Below, in pieces: positions 1 to 7,407 of a stretch of DNA of 18,936 bases (the first letter of the stretch is position 1; each line of letters starts with the position of its first letter). This DNA is from AVCC01 sp039920865 (GTDB lineage: Bacteria; Pseudomonadota; Gammaproteobacteria; Burkholderiales; Burkholderiaceae_D): positions 1 through 18,936 of the forward strand of contig JBDSCZ010000266.1 of assembly GCA_039920865.1 (NCBI GenBank), read 5' to 3'. The notes beneath the pieces were generated by a model. It was not told the DNA's origin. It searched no databases and worked only from the letters and a program-made list of their open reading frames with translations. The position numbers and the translations under genes were made by a program.

Positions 1-1613
1 CCGATCAGACGGCTCACTGCATGGCGCTCCATGTATTCCGACATATCAAAACGAATCAATTCGATGCCGAGCACGAAGGCCAGTTGCTTGGCAACCTCGG
101 TTTTTCCGACGCCGGTAGGACCGGAAAACAGGAAAGATCCAATCGGCTTGTCGGTCTTGCCCAAACCGGCACGCGCCATCTTGATGGCGGAAGCCAAAGC
201 CTCGATTGCCGGCTCCTGGCCGAACACCACATTCTTCAGGTCCCGATCAATCGTCTGCAGCTTGCTACGATCATCCTGATTGACCGATTGCGGCGGAATG
301 CGCGCGATCTTGGAAATGATGTCCTCGATTTCCGCTTTGCCGATGGTTTTTTTCTGCTTCGATTTAGGCAGAATGCGCTGCGCCGCACCGGCTTCATCGA
401 TCACGTCGATCGCCTTGTCCGGCAGATGACGATCATTGATGAAGCGCGCCGACAATTCTGCTGCAGTGACCAACGCGGAAGCCGAATATTTGACCCCATG
501 ATGTTCCTCGAAACGGGATTTCAGGCCGCGCAGAATTTGCACCGTTTGCTCCACGGTCGGCTCATTCACATCCACTTTCTGGAAACGCCGCGACAGCGCA
601 TGATCTTTCTCGAAGATGCCGCGGAATTCAGTGTAAGTGGTGGCACCAATGCATTTCAACTGGCCATTTGCAAGCGCCGGCTTGAGCAGATTGGAGGCGT
701 CGAGCGTACCGCCGGAAGCCGAACCGGCACCGATAATGGTATGAATCTCGTCGATAAACAGGATGCCGTTCGGATTGTCCTTGAGTTGCTTGAGCACAGC
801 CTTGAGGCGCTGCTCGAAGTCGCCACGATATTTGGTCCCAGCCAGCAAGGCGCCCATGTCGAGCGAATAGACAACACCGTTACTCAGGATTTCAGGCACC
901 TCGCCACGGGTGATGCGCCACGCCAAGCCCTCGGCAATCGCAGTCTTACCGACGCCTGCCTCGCCCACCAGCAGCGGATTGTTCTTGCGGCGCCGGCATA
1001 GAATTTGAATCACGCGGTCGACTTCCGTTTCCCGTCCAATCAAGGGATCAATCCTGCCTTCGGCAGCGGCCTTGTTCAGATTCTGCGTATATTGATCGAG
1101 CGGGCTTTCTTTCTGCGGCCCTTCGGCCTGTACTTCGTCAGTGCTTTCCGACGACTTTTGCGAATCGGATTGCTGATCCTTGCGGACACCGTGCGAAATA
1201 AAGTTCACTACATCAAGGCGTGTAACACCCTGCTGATGCAGATAATAAACTGCATGTGAATCTTTTTCGCCAAAAATGGCCACCAAAACATTGGCACCGG
1301 TGACTTCATTCTTGCCGTTTGAGGCAGATTGGACGTGCATGATCGCACGCTGAATCACCCGCTGAAAACCAAGCGTCGGCTGCGTATCGACTTCGCTTGT
1401 ACCCGCTACCGTCGGCGTATTGTCGGCAACGAAATTGGACAGTGTTTTGCGCAAGTCGTCAATACTGACTGCGCACGCACGCAAAACTTCTGCTGCAGAT
1501 GGATTGTCCAGCAGTGCGAGCAACAAATGCTCGACGGTGATGAACTCATGTCGTGCCTGACGGGCTTCGACAAAAGCCATGTGCAAACTTACTTCCAAAT
1601 CCTGGGCAATCAT
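1..1613 (-). CDS. clpA: ATP-dependent Clp protease ATP-binding subunit ClpA (N-terminal part; 3' end outside window)
   Basis: ClpA is the AAA+ unfoldase that feeds substrates into ClpP. The minus strand is open from the ATG at 1613 to the window edge: 537 codons of a protein usually about 750 aa. The protein begins MIAQDLEVSLHMAFVEARQA, the typical ClpA N-domain (residues 1 to about 145). An acidic, polar linker follows. The D1 Walker A GEAGVGKT is at residues 217-224, with Walker B ILFIDEIHT after it. The D2 Walker A GPTGVGKT is at 498-505. The reading ends in EYMERHAVSRLIG, so most of D2 and the ClpP-binding loop lie outside. The start overlaps the clpS stop (ATGA) and has a strong GGAGGA ribosome site inside the clpS end, pointing to translational coupling. 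No frameshift is seen. Confidence 0.97.
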   Translation of the reverse strand, partial: MIAQDLEVSLHMAFVEARQARHEFITVEHLLLALLDNPSAAEVLRACAVSIDDLRKTLSNFVADNTPTVAGTSEVDTQPTLGFQRVIQRAIMHVQSASNGKNEVTGANVLVAIFGEKDSHAVYYLHQQGVTRLDVVNFISHGVRKDQQSDSQKSSESTDEVQAEGPQKESPLDQYTQNLNKAAAEGRIDPLIGRETEVDRVIQILCRRRKNNPLLVGEAGVGKTAIAEGLAWRITRGEVPEILSNGVVYSLDMGALLAGTKYRGDFEQRLKAVLKQLKDNPNGILFIDEIHTIIGAGSASGGTLDASNLLKPALANGQLKCIGATTYTEFRGIFEKDHALSRRFQKVDVNEPTVEQTVQILRGLKSRFEEHHGVKYSASALVTAAELSARFINDRHLPDKAIDVIDEAGAAQRILPKSKQKKTIGKAEIEDIISKIARIPPQSVNQDDRSKLQTIDRDLKNVVFGQEPAIEALASAIKMARAGLGKTDKPIGSFLFSGPTGVGKTEVAKQLAFVLGIELIRFDMSEYMERHAVSRLI

Positions 1614-1918
1614 ACTTCCTCCATCACGCATTGCAGGGGATGCCCCGCTTTACGGGCATGCGTTAAAACAAGATCCACTTTAGTCGACGCTATGTCTTTC
1701 GAATAAATGCCACATACAGCCTTGCCATCGCGATGAACCTTAAGCATCAGATACGTTGCAGTCTCGAGATCCTTGTTGAAATACTCCTGAACAATCGCAA
1801 CTACAAACTCCATCGGCGTGTAATCGTCATTGAGCAGCAGCACCTGATACATCGGGGGTGCCTTCAGTTTTCGTTCACGCCGCTCGATGAGCGTACTGTT
1901 TTCATGCTTAGTTACCAT
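1610..1918 (-). CDS. clpS: ATP-dependent Clp protease adaptor ClpS
   Basis: ClpS is a small cytoplasmic adaptor that binds N-terminal destabilising residues (N-end rule) and delivers those proteins to ClpAP. The 102-aa product has the family's flexible charged N-terminus (about residues 1-22), then the core LLLNDDYTPMEFV. N30, D31 and M36 correspond to the E. coli N-degron pocket residues N34, D35 and M40, and H62 in MLKVHRDGKAVCG to H66. Length is normal. Its stop overlaps the clpA start by 4 bp, giving the classic clpS-clpA operon. No Shine-Dalgarno is visible before the ATG; instead a -10-like TAAAAT ends 6 nt upstream, so the mRNA may be leaderless. Confidence 0.97.
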   Translation of the reverse strand: MVTKHENSTLIERRERKLKAPPMYQVLLLNDDYTPMEFVVAIVQEYFNKDLETATYLMLKVHRDGKAVCGIYSKDIASTKVDLVLTHARKAGHPLQCVMEEV

Positions 1919-1924
1919 GCGTCT

Positions 1925-1952
1925 ATTTTAATCCGATCGACTTCAGGTACAA
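1925..1952 (-). promoter_or_regulatory. candidate sigma-70 promoter of clpSA, leaderless geometry
   Basis: Read on the minus strand: TTGTAC (1952-1947), a 16-bp spacer, TAAAAT (1930-1925), then six bases before the clpS ATG. Transcription starting about 7 nt after the -10 would begin at or next to the A of the ATG. Only hexamer matching supports this; the start site is not known. Confidence 0.5.
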
Positions 1953-2095
1953 CGCATCAAGAACGACGCGCAGTATTCATTTGCTTCAATATTACGCGTT
2001 TTCTTTACTGTTCGCAGATGGCACCGGTGAAGATCATATCAAGAGCGTTTTATTCGATCTAGCGCAATAAAAGATGTTGGCAAATCAAAAATCGC

Positions 2096-2124
2096 TTGAC
2101 CTTGTATTTTTTTCCGAGAACAAT
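2096..2124 (+). promoter_or_regulatory. candidate cspA promoter
   Basis: TTGACC (2096-2101), 17-bp spacer, AACAAT (2119-2124; 4 of 6 matches to TATAAT). It would give a 5' leader of about 118 nt. Long structured leaders are known for cspA-type cold-shock mRNAs. The -10 is imperfect and other promoters nearby cannot be excluded. Confidence 0.35.
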
Positions 2125-2248
2125 GGTCTTCATTGCAAGCAAAGAAATTTTTCTTGTCAATGTTGAAGTGAGTGTTTAGTTTGAAGCAGCAATTTTGATG
2201 TTTCTTGCTTTATGGCTCGTGTGATTTTATTTATTTGAAAGACGCATT

Positions 2249-2452
2249 ATGGCGACAGGTACAGTCAAGTGGTTCAACGATTCTAAAGGCTTCGGCTTTA
2301 TCACTCCGGATGATGGTGGCGAAGATCTGTTTGCACACTTTTCCGCAATCAACATGAACGGATTCAAGACGCTCAAAGAAGGTCAAAAAGTTCAGTTCGA
2401 AGTCACGCAAGGCCCTAAAGGCAAGCAAGCTTCAAATATCCAAGCTGCATAA
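2249..2452 (+). CDS. cspA: CspA-family cold-shock protein
   Basis: This is a 67-aa single cold-shock domain protein, a nucleic-acid chaperone that binds single-stranded RNA/DNA and melts mRNA structure. It has MATGTVKWFNDSKGFGFITP with RNP1 KGFGFI at residues 13-18 and the RNP2 region DLFAHFS at 26-32. Length is normal for the family. The ATG is preceded by a weak purine stretch (GAAAGA, 2237-2242) and a long AT-rich leader. A strong rho-independent terminator follows 22 bp after the stop, so it is monocistronic. Bacteria usually carry several csp paralogues, so whether this is the cold-inducible one or a constitutive CspC/E-type cannot be decided here; the symbol is generic. Confidence 0.95.
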   Translation: MATGTVKWFNDSKGFGFITPDDGGEDLFAHFSAINMNGFKTLKEGQKVQFEVTQGPKGKQASNIQAA

Positions 2453-2474
2453 ATTTTGGATTACCAAGTTTTCG

Positions 2475-2502
2475 AAAAACCCTGCGATGCAGGGTTTTTT
2501 TT
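2475..2502 (+). terminator. rho-independent terminator of cspA
   Basis: AAAAACCCTGC, a 3-nt GAT loop, then GCAGGG and a run of eight T. The stem is perfect, and the element begins 22 bp after the cspA stop. Confidence 0.9.
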
Positions 2503-2557
2503 ATCCCTACAACGGATAGGCACATGCTCATCGCGCATAAAAATCGACGCACCATTG

Positions 2558-2586
2558 AAAAAGGCCGGATAAACTCCGGCCTTTTT
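2558..2586. terminator. bidirectional terminator between cspA and icd
   Basis: AAAAAGGCCGGA, loop TAAAC, TCCGGCCTTTTT: a perfect 12-bp stem with A and T tracts on the two sides, so it can work in both directions. It lies 55 bp downstream of the icd stop on the minus strand and is most likely the icd terminator, with a back-up role for cspA. Confidence 0.85.
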
Positions 2587-2641
2587 ATGCATTTTTTATG
2601 TATACCGTCACCATTAATACTTAAGGCAGCGGTTACGCAAA

Positions 2642-3895
2642 TTACATGTTTTCAATCATAACGTCGCCAAAACCGGAGCATGACATCTGGGTAGCGCCTT
2701 CCATCAGTCGGGCAAAGTCATAAGTGACTTTTTTCGATGCAATCGATTTTTGCATAGAGCTGATGATAAGGTCAGCTGCTTCGAGCCAGCCCATATGGCG
2801 CAACATCATTTCTGCCGACAGGATCAACGAGCCCGGATTAACGTAGTCTTTACCTGCATATTTCGGTGCGGTACCGTGAGTCGCTTCAAATATCGCAATC
2901 GAATCCGACAAGTTGGCACCCGGCGCAATGCCGATACCACCGACCTGTGCCGCCAGTGCATCGGAGATGTAATCGCCATTCAGGTTCAATGTCGCAATGA
3001 CGCTGTACTCGCTTGGGCGCAACAGAATCTGCTGCAAGAATGCATCTGCAATCGAATCCTTGACGACGATGTCTTTGCCGCTCTTCGGATTCTTGAATTT
3101 GCACCATGGGCCGCCATCGATCAGCTCGGCGCCGAATTCATTTTGCGCCAGCGCATAAGACCAGTCGCGGAAGCCGCCTTCGGTGTATTTCATGATGTTG
3201 CCTTTGTGCACTATCGTCACAGACGGCTTGTCATTATCGATCGCATATTGGATTGCCTTGCGCACCAGCCGCTCGGTGCCTTCACGCGACACTGGTTTGA
3301 TACCGATACCGGAAGTATTCGGGAAACGGATTTTCTTGACGCCCATTTCATTGATCAGGAAATCAATCAGCTTCTTGGCCTGGTCAGTACCTTCCTGAAA
3401 TTCGATCCCGGCGTAGATGTCTTCCGAGTTTTCGCGGAAAATTACCATGTCAGTTTTGTGTGGCTCGCGCACTGGCGAAGGCACGCCTGTGAAGTAACGC
3501 ACCGGACGCAAGCAGACATACAGATCAAGTTCCTGACGCAGAGCCACGTTCAATGAACGGATGCCGCCGCCAACCGGCGTGGTCAATGGACCCTTGATCG
3601 AGACCACATAGTCCTTCAGAACCTGCAGCGTCTCCTCTGGCAGCCATACGTCCGGACCGTATACCTGAGTTGATTTTTCGCCTGCATAAACTTCCATCCA
3701 GCTGATCTTGCGCTTACCGTCGTATGCCTTGGCAACAGCTGCATCAATTACTTTAATCATCACAGGACTGATATCGACACCGGTACCATCACCCTCGATA
3801 TAAGGAAGAATCGGGTTGTCCGGAACGGTCAATGAAAAATCGGCGTTGACGGTAATTTTCTGGCCGTCGGCTGGAACTTTGATATGTTGGTACAT
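2642..3895 (-). CDS. icd: isocitrate dehydrogenase (NADP-dependent, E. coli Icd type)
   Basis: This TCA-cycle enzyme converts isocitrate and NADP+ to 2-oxoglutarate, CO2 and NADPH in the cytoplasm as a homodimer. The 417-aa product starts MYQHIKVPADGQKIT and matches the length of the E. coli enzyme. Substrate-binding GGGIRSLNVALRQ contains Ser114, equivalent to the E. coli Ser113 that AceK phosphorylates. FRENSEDIYAGIEF and the nucleotide-site segment HGTAPKYAGKDYVNPGS are intact. The frame is open 19 codons further upstream (to 3952), but I chose 3895 because GGAGA lies just before it and the extension MESILQCPSLFFASTSETT is unlike the family. It is transcribed alone and ends at the bidirectional terminator. 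Confidence 0.97.
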   Translation of the reverse strand: MYQHIKVPADGQKITVNADFSLTVPDNPILPYIEGDGTGVDISPVMIKVIDAAVAKAYDGKRKISWMEVYAGEKSTQVYGPDVWLPEETLQVLKDYVVSIKGPLTTPVGGGIRSLNVALRQELDLYVCLRPVRYFTGVPSPVREPHKTDMVIFRENSEDIYAGIEFQEGTDQAKKLIDFLINEMGVKKIRFPNTSGIGIKPVSREGTERLVRKAIQYAIDNDKPSVTIVHKGNIMKYTEGGFRDWSYALAQNEFGAELIDGGPWCKFKNPKSGKDIVVKDSIADAFLQQILLRPSEYSVIATLNLNGDYISDALAAQVGGIGIAPGANLSDSIAIFEATHGTAPKYAGKDYVNPGSLILSAEMMLRHMGWLEAADLIISSMQKSIASKKVTYDFARLMEGATQMSCSGFGDVMIENM

Positions 3896-3993
3896 CGTTG
3901 TCTCCGAAGTTGAGGCGAAAAATAGTGAAGGACACTGTAATATGGACTCCAAAATTCTGCTGAATCTTGCTGAAACTCTTTATTAATCGCTTA

Positions 3994-4009
3994 TGTCTTA
4001 TATAAGACA
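3994..4009. promoter_or_regulatory. 16-bp perfect palindrome in the icd / rluE-like divergent promoter region
   Basis: TGTCTTATATAAGACA is a perfect palindrome about 100 bp upstream of the icd start and 68 bp upstream of the divergent pseudouridine synthase gene. Its length and symmetry fit a dimeric-regulator operator. A TTAATA-like -10 for icd lies a little downstream on the minus strand, which would place the palindrome over or near the -35. The regulator is not known to me. Confidence 0.5.
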
Positions 4010-4076
4010 GAAGACCATAATTTCATATTATGCGCTAGTATTTTACTAGACGCCATGTTTTTGCGACACTAGCGCC

Positions 4077-4634
4077 ATGCCACTCATCCTATTCAACAAA
4101 CCATTTCAGGTGATGTGCCAGTTTTCTGCACATCCGACGCGGCCAACACTGGCCGATTATCTCGACATTCCGAACGTCTATCCAGCCGGTCGACTGGATG
4201 CCGATAGCGAGGGATTGCTTCTACTCACCGACGACGGCAAGCTTCAACACGATATCAGTCACCCGGATCACAAACAACCAAAAACCTATATCGTCCAGGT
4301 GGAAGGCAAGCCGGATCTGGCTATGCTGACGCGTTTGCGCAACCCGATCAATCTCGGGGATTTCATTACCCAGCCATGCATTGTCAGGCAAATTTATCAG
4401 CCCGACTGGCTATGGCCGCGCAATCCGCCGATACGAGAACGCAACGATCATCCGACTAGTTGGCTATCGATCACACTGTCTGAAGGTAAGAATCGCCAGA
4501 TTCGACGGATGACAGCGGCGGTTGGTTTGCCGACATTGCGGCTGGTACGCATCGCCATTGGCAAGTTTTCTCTGCAATCCCATCCGCTCATGCCGGGGGA
4601 CTGGTGCGCAGTGTCGCCCACTGAAATGCGATAG
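4077..4634 (+). CDS. rluE: RsuA/RluE-family 23S rRNA pseudouridine synthase (RluE-like)
   Basis: The 185-aa protein isomerises uridine to pseudouridine in rRNA; RluE modifies U2457 of 23S rRNA in E. coli. It shows the family start PLILFNKPFQVMCQF, the catalytic block GRLDADSEGLLLLT (residues 38-51, nucleophile Asp41), KTYIVQVEG, and the C-terminal EGKNRQIRRM. There is no N-terminal S4 domain, which fits RluE rather than RluB/RluF/RsuA. It assumes the ATG at 4077. No Shine-Dalgarno precedes this ATG; a hexamer GACACT lies 6 nt before it, and GCGCTAGT/ACTAGCGC repeats flank the leader. The DUF192 gene follows after 84 bp. Exact target within the family is inferred. Confidence 0.9.
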   Translation: MPLILFNKPFQVMCQFSAHPTRPTLADYLDIPNVYPAGRLDADSEGLLLLTDDGKLQHDISHPDHKQPKTYIVQVEGKPDLAMLTRLRNPINLGDFITQPCIVRQIYQPDWLWPRNPPIRERNDHPTSWLSITLSEGKNRQIRRMTAAVGLPTLRLVRIAIGKFSLQSHPLMPGDWCAVSPTEMR

Positions 4635-4718
4635 TCCTGCGCTAAAAGCGTGGGCGGCAGCATATCCCGAGCCTTTTTAGGTGAAAATGCATATTTTTTT
4701 CAGCCAAGGACTTTCAAC

Positions 4719-5171
4719 ATGAGCAGGCAGATGCGTCAGAATATTGTACTTTTTACCATTTTCTTAAACTGCATTGCGGCGCCCGTGTATGCGCAGCAAG
4801 TGCAGAAATTTCGCAGTACAACACTAAACGCAGGAATGTATGTAATCAAGGCGGAAGTCGCCGCCAATGAGGCCGAGCGCCAGCAAGGCTTGATGTTTCG
4901 TGAAAAAATGGCTGTCAATGAAGGAATGCTGTTCGACTTCAACGCACCCGCAGGCATTTGCATGTGGATGAAAAACACCCTGATCCCACTTTCGGTCGCC
5001 TTTATTGACAGCAATGGAAAAATTGTCAACATTGAGGATATGCAGCCGCAAACTACCGCTTCGCATTGCGCAAAAAAAATGGTTCGTTACGCGCTGGAAA
5101 TGAACCAGGGCTGGTTCAGGCAGAAAAACATCAAACCAGGCAGCATGATAACTGGACAAAAAACGGAGTAA
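4719..5171 (+). CDS. secreted DUF192 family protein
   Basis: The 150-aa protein has a signal peptide (MSRQMRQNIVLFTIFLNCIAA, likely cleavage after PVYA, residue 25), so it is exported to the periplasm. The mature part is a single DUF192 domain: ERQQGLMFREKMAVNEGMLFDF, then CMWMKNTLIPLSVAFID and KIVNIEDMQP, all family-typical. Its biochemical function is not established. The frame is open back to 4650, but the start at 4719 has a well-placed AAGGA (4706-4710) and puts the signal peptide at the N-terminus. A rho-independent terminator follows 40 bp after the stop. Confidence 0.92.
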   Translation: MSRQMRQNIVLFTIFLNCIAAPVYAQQVQKFRSTTLNAGMYVIKAEVAANEAERQQGLMFREKMAVNEGMLFDFNAPAGICMWMKNTLIPLSVAFIDSNGKIVNIEDMQPQTTASHCAKKMVRYALEMNQGWFRQKNIKPGSMITGQKTE

Positions 5172-5211
5172 TACCAGATTGGGATTACGGATTCCAACAA
5201 ATATCAGATCG

Positions 5212-5249
5212 AAAAAAAACCCGCATGACAAAATCAAGCGGGTTTTTTA
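5212..5249. terminator. bidirectional terminator between DUF192 gene and rpsT
   Basis: Run of A, then CCCGC (5220-5224), a 13-nt loop in which TGA/TCA can pair further, GCGGG (5238-5242) and six T. It is symmetrical, so it can stop the DUF192 transcript on plus and the rpsT transcript on minus (53 bp after the rpsT stop). Confidence 0.85.
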
Positions 5250-5301
5250 ATCTATCGAACATATTATCCGACCGTAGTCGGAACAATGAAAGACAGACTA
5301 A

Positions 5302-5565
5302 TTAAGCTAGTGCTTTCAGGGCCGCAGCAAGGCGGCTCTTATGGCGTGCAGCTTTATTTTTGTGAACAATTTTTTTGTCAGCAATGCGATCAATCGTTGA
5401 AATCGACGCTTGATAGATTGCAGCTGCAGCGACTTTGTCGCCCGCAGCGATTGCCTTGCGAACAGCTTTGATTGCTGTACGCAATGTGGAACGCTGGCTG
5501 GAATTATGCGCGTTCAGTTTGACTGCTTGACGAGCGCGCTTGCGTGCTTGTGCTGTATTTGCCAT
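5302..5565 (-). CDS. rpsT: 30S ribosomal protein S20
   Basis: This 87-aa very basic protein, MANTAQARKRARQAVKLNAHNSS to AARHKSRLAAALKALA, is a normal-length S20. S20 binds 16S rRNA near helix 9/44 early in 30S assembly. An AGGAAA ribosome site precedes the ATG by about 6 nt. A well-formed sigma-70 promoter (5642-5670) lies upstream and a bidirectional terminator downstream, so it forms a single-gene unit. rpsT divergent from murJ is, as I recall, a common arrangement in Burkholderiales. In E. coli S20 represses its own translation; nothing in this leader proves the same here. Confidence 0.98.
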   Translation of the reverse strand: MANTAQARKRARQAVKLNAHNSSQRSTLRTAIKAVRKAIAAGDKVAAAAIYQASISTIDRIADKKIVHKNKAARHKSRLAAALKALA

Positions 5566-5641
5566 GAGTATTTCCTAAAACAAGGTCAAAGTGCGTTCGC
5601 AAACCTGAGTGTTGCGAGATATAAATTCTATGAAGCTGCGT

Positions 5642-5670
5642 ATTATAGCGGCATTTTTAAAAACGAGCAA
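5642..5670 (-). promoter_or_regulatory. sigma-70 promoter of rpsT
   Basis: Minus strand: TTGCTC (5670-5665), 17-bp spacer, perfect TATAAT (5647-5642). Expected transcription start is about 5635, giving a leader of roughly 70 nt before the rpsT ATG. Confidence 0.75.
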
Positions 5671-5778
5671 ACTGATACCAACGAGCCGCAATAAAACCAG
5701 CTGCATCCGTTGCTGGACCGGCTATCCGCCGCAAACACCTTTACCGCAATCCCGGCCGGTTGCACTGCGCTGAACGGC

Positions 5779-5784
5779 TATAAT
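5779..5784 (+). promoter_or_regulatory. candidate -10 of murJ, 8 nt before the start codon
   Basis: A perfect TATAAT ends 8 nt before the murJ ATG, so transcription would begin at or within 1-2 nt of the start codon. The -35 region is weak (CCGGTT at 17-bp spacing). No Shine-Dalgarno is present between the two. Confidence 0.5.
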
Positions 5785-5792
5785 TCCGGCCC

Positions 5793-7343
5793 ATGAACCT
5801 GCTTAAAACACTTGCCACCGTATCGGGCATGACGATGCTATCTCGCGTGACAGGACTGCTGCGCGAGTTCCTGATTGCACGCGCGTTTGGCGCTTCCTCC
5901 TATACCGATGCATTTTTCGTCGCTTTCCGCATCCCTAACCTGCTGCGCCGACTGTTTGCTGAAGGTGCGTTTTCCCAGGCATTCGTACCGATTCTGGCCG
6001 AATACAAGAACCAGAAAGGCGACCAGGCGACCAGGGATCTGGTTGACCATGTCGCCACCGTGCTGACCTGGACTCTGCTCATTACCTGCGTCGTCGGGAT
6101 TATAGCTGCGCCTGCGGTGGTGTACCTGATTGCCACCGGCTTAAAGTCCAACCCGCAGGCGTTTGAAGTGTCGGTGGTAATGACGCGCATCATGTTTCCC
6201 TATATCGGCTTCATGTCGCTGGTGGCGCTATCTGGCGGTATTCTTAATACCTGGCGCGAATTCAAGATTCCGGCCCTGACGCCAGTGCTGCTAAATCTAT
6301 CTTTCATCGCCGCATCCCTGTTTCTGGCACCGATGCTCAAGCAACCAGTTTATGCACTGGCGATTGCGGTGTTTGTCGGCGGCGTACTGCAACTGGCGGT
6401 GCAGATCCCGGCGCTGATAAAAATCGGCATGCTGCCGCGCATCTCGTGGAATCCGGCATTTGCGCTGCGCGATGCCGGCGTGCGGCGGGTGCTGAAGCAG
6501 ATGGTACCAGCCACTTTTGCGGTTTCGGTAGCGCAAATCAGCCTGATGATTAACACTAACATCGCGTCCCGCATGGCCAATGGCAGCGTGTCATGGCTAT
6601 CTTATGCGGATCGCCTGATGGAATTCCCGACCGCGCTGCTGGGCGTGGCGCTCGGCACCATCTTGCTGCCGAGCCTGTCGAAAGCCAATTCCGATGGCGA
6701 CACGGTCGAATATTCGGCGCTGCTGGACTGGGGTTTGCGGTTGACCTTCCTGCTCGCATTGCCGGCCGCAGTGGGACTGGCGACCCTGGCTGAACCGCTG
6801 ACGGCAACCCTGTTCCATTACGGCAAGTTCGGCGCGCGCGATGTTGCCATGACAGGCAATGCGCTGGTGGCGTACGGCGCCGGCCTGATCGGCCTGATTC
6901 TGGTCAAGATACTGGCGCCCGGCTTTTATGCCAGGCAGGACATCCGCACTCCGGTCAAGATCGCAGTCGGGGTATTGATTGCCACCCAGTTGATGAACCT
7001 GGTTTTCGTACCCTGGATTGCACATGCCGGACTGGCGCTGGCGATCGGCCTGGGCGCCTGTTTGAATGCGCTGTTGCTATATTCCGGCCTGCGCCGGCGC
7101 AATATCTACACGCCAAAAGAAGGCTGGGGCCTGTTCATGATCCGGATTGCCGGCGCACTTTTCTTGCTGGGCGGGGTCGCCCTCTGGAGCGCCGCACAAA
7201 TTGACTGGATGGGCTTGAAGGCGCATCCGTTCACGCGCATCGGCGCCCTGCTCCTGGTCATGGTCGTATGCATCGCGACCTACTTCAGCGCTTTGCTGGC
7301 TATGGGCTTTCGGTTCAGGGATTTCAAGCGGATCGCGCTGTAA
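5793..7343 (+). CDS. murJ: lipid II flippase MurJ (MviN)
   Basis: This integral inner-membrane protein of the MOP superfamily moves lipid II across the membrane for peptidoglycan synthesis. The 516 aa match the family's usual length of about 510. The N-terminus MNLLKTLATVSGMTMLSRVTGLLREFLIARAFG is typical. Arg24, Asp39 and Arg52 (GLLRE, YTDAFFVAFR, NLLRRLFAEGAFSQAF) fall at the same positions as the functionally important residues of E. coli MurJ. Many hydrophobic segments run through the whole length, compatible with 14 helices. The start is fixed by the family alignment, although no Shine-Dalgarno is seen. A SirB1-like gene follows after 64 bp in the same direction. Confidence 0.97.
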   Translation: MNLLKTLATVSGMTMLSRVTGLLREFLIARAFGASSYTDAFFVAFRIPNLLRRLFAEGAFSQAFVPILAEYKNQKGDQATRDLVDHVATVLTWTLLITCVVGIIAAPAVVYLIATGLKSNPQAFEVSVVMTRIMFPYIGFMSLVALSGGILNTWREFKIPALTPVLLNLSFIAASLFLAPMLKQPVYALAIAVFVGGVLQLAVQIPALIKIGMLPRISWNPAFALRDAGVRRVLKQMVPATFAVSVAQISLMINTNIASRMANGSVSWLSYADRLMEFPTALLGVALGTILLPSLSKANSDGDTVEYSALLDWGLRLTFLLALPAAVGLATLAEPLTATLFHYGKFGARDVAMTGNALVAYGAGLIGLILVKILAPGFYARQDIRTPVKIAVGVLIATQLMNLVFVPWIAHAGLALAIGLGACLNALLLYSGLRRRNIYTPKEGWGLFMIRIAGALFLLGGVALWSAAQIDWMGLKAHPFTRIGALLLVMVVCIATYFSALLAMGFRFRDFKRIAL

Positions 7344-7407
7344 ATATACGAATCCGGTTGCAGCCTCGTTTTCAACCTGAATCCCAGATTACTGGCAAAA
7401 TAGCATC

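Larger units (their letters stand above)
1919..2248. other. 330-bp divergent intergenic region between clpS and cspA
   Basis: It is AT-rich towards the cspA side. It holds the candidate clpS promoter (minus, 1925-1952) and a candidate cspA promoter (plus, 2096-2124) with a leader of roughly 115-120 nt. No ORF with a convincing start, tRNA or terminator was seen. The open frames crossing it are short and have no recognisable product. Confidence 0.6.

Noticed and set aside
21..1001. Long plus-strand ORF opposite clpA, and similar long frames opposite icd (2750-3556) and uup (8407-9192)
   Set aside because: These are antisense shadows of strongly conserved genes, with no recognisable domains and with Arg/Gln/His-rich compositions typical of such shadows.
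3896..3952. Upstream start of icd (MESILQCPSLFF...)
   Set aside because: The extension is unlike the family, while GGAGA stands correctly before the ATG at 3895, giving the standard 417-aa length.
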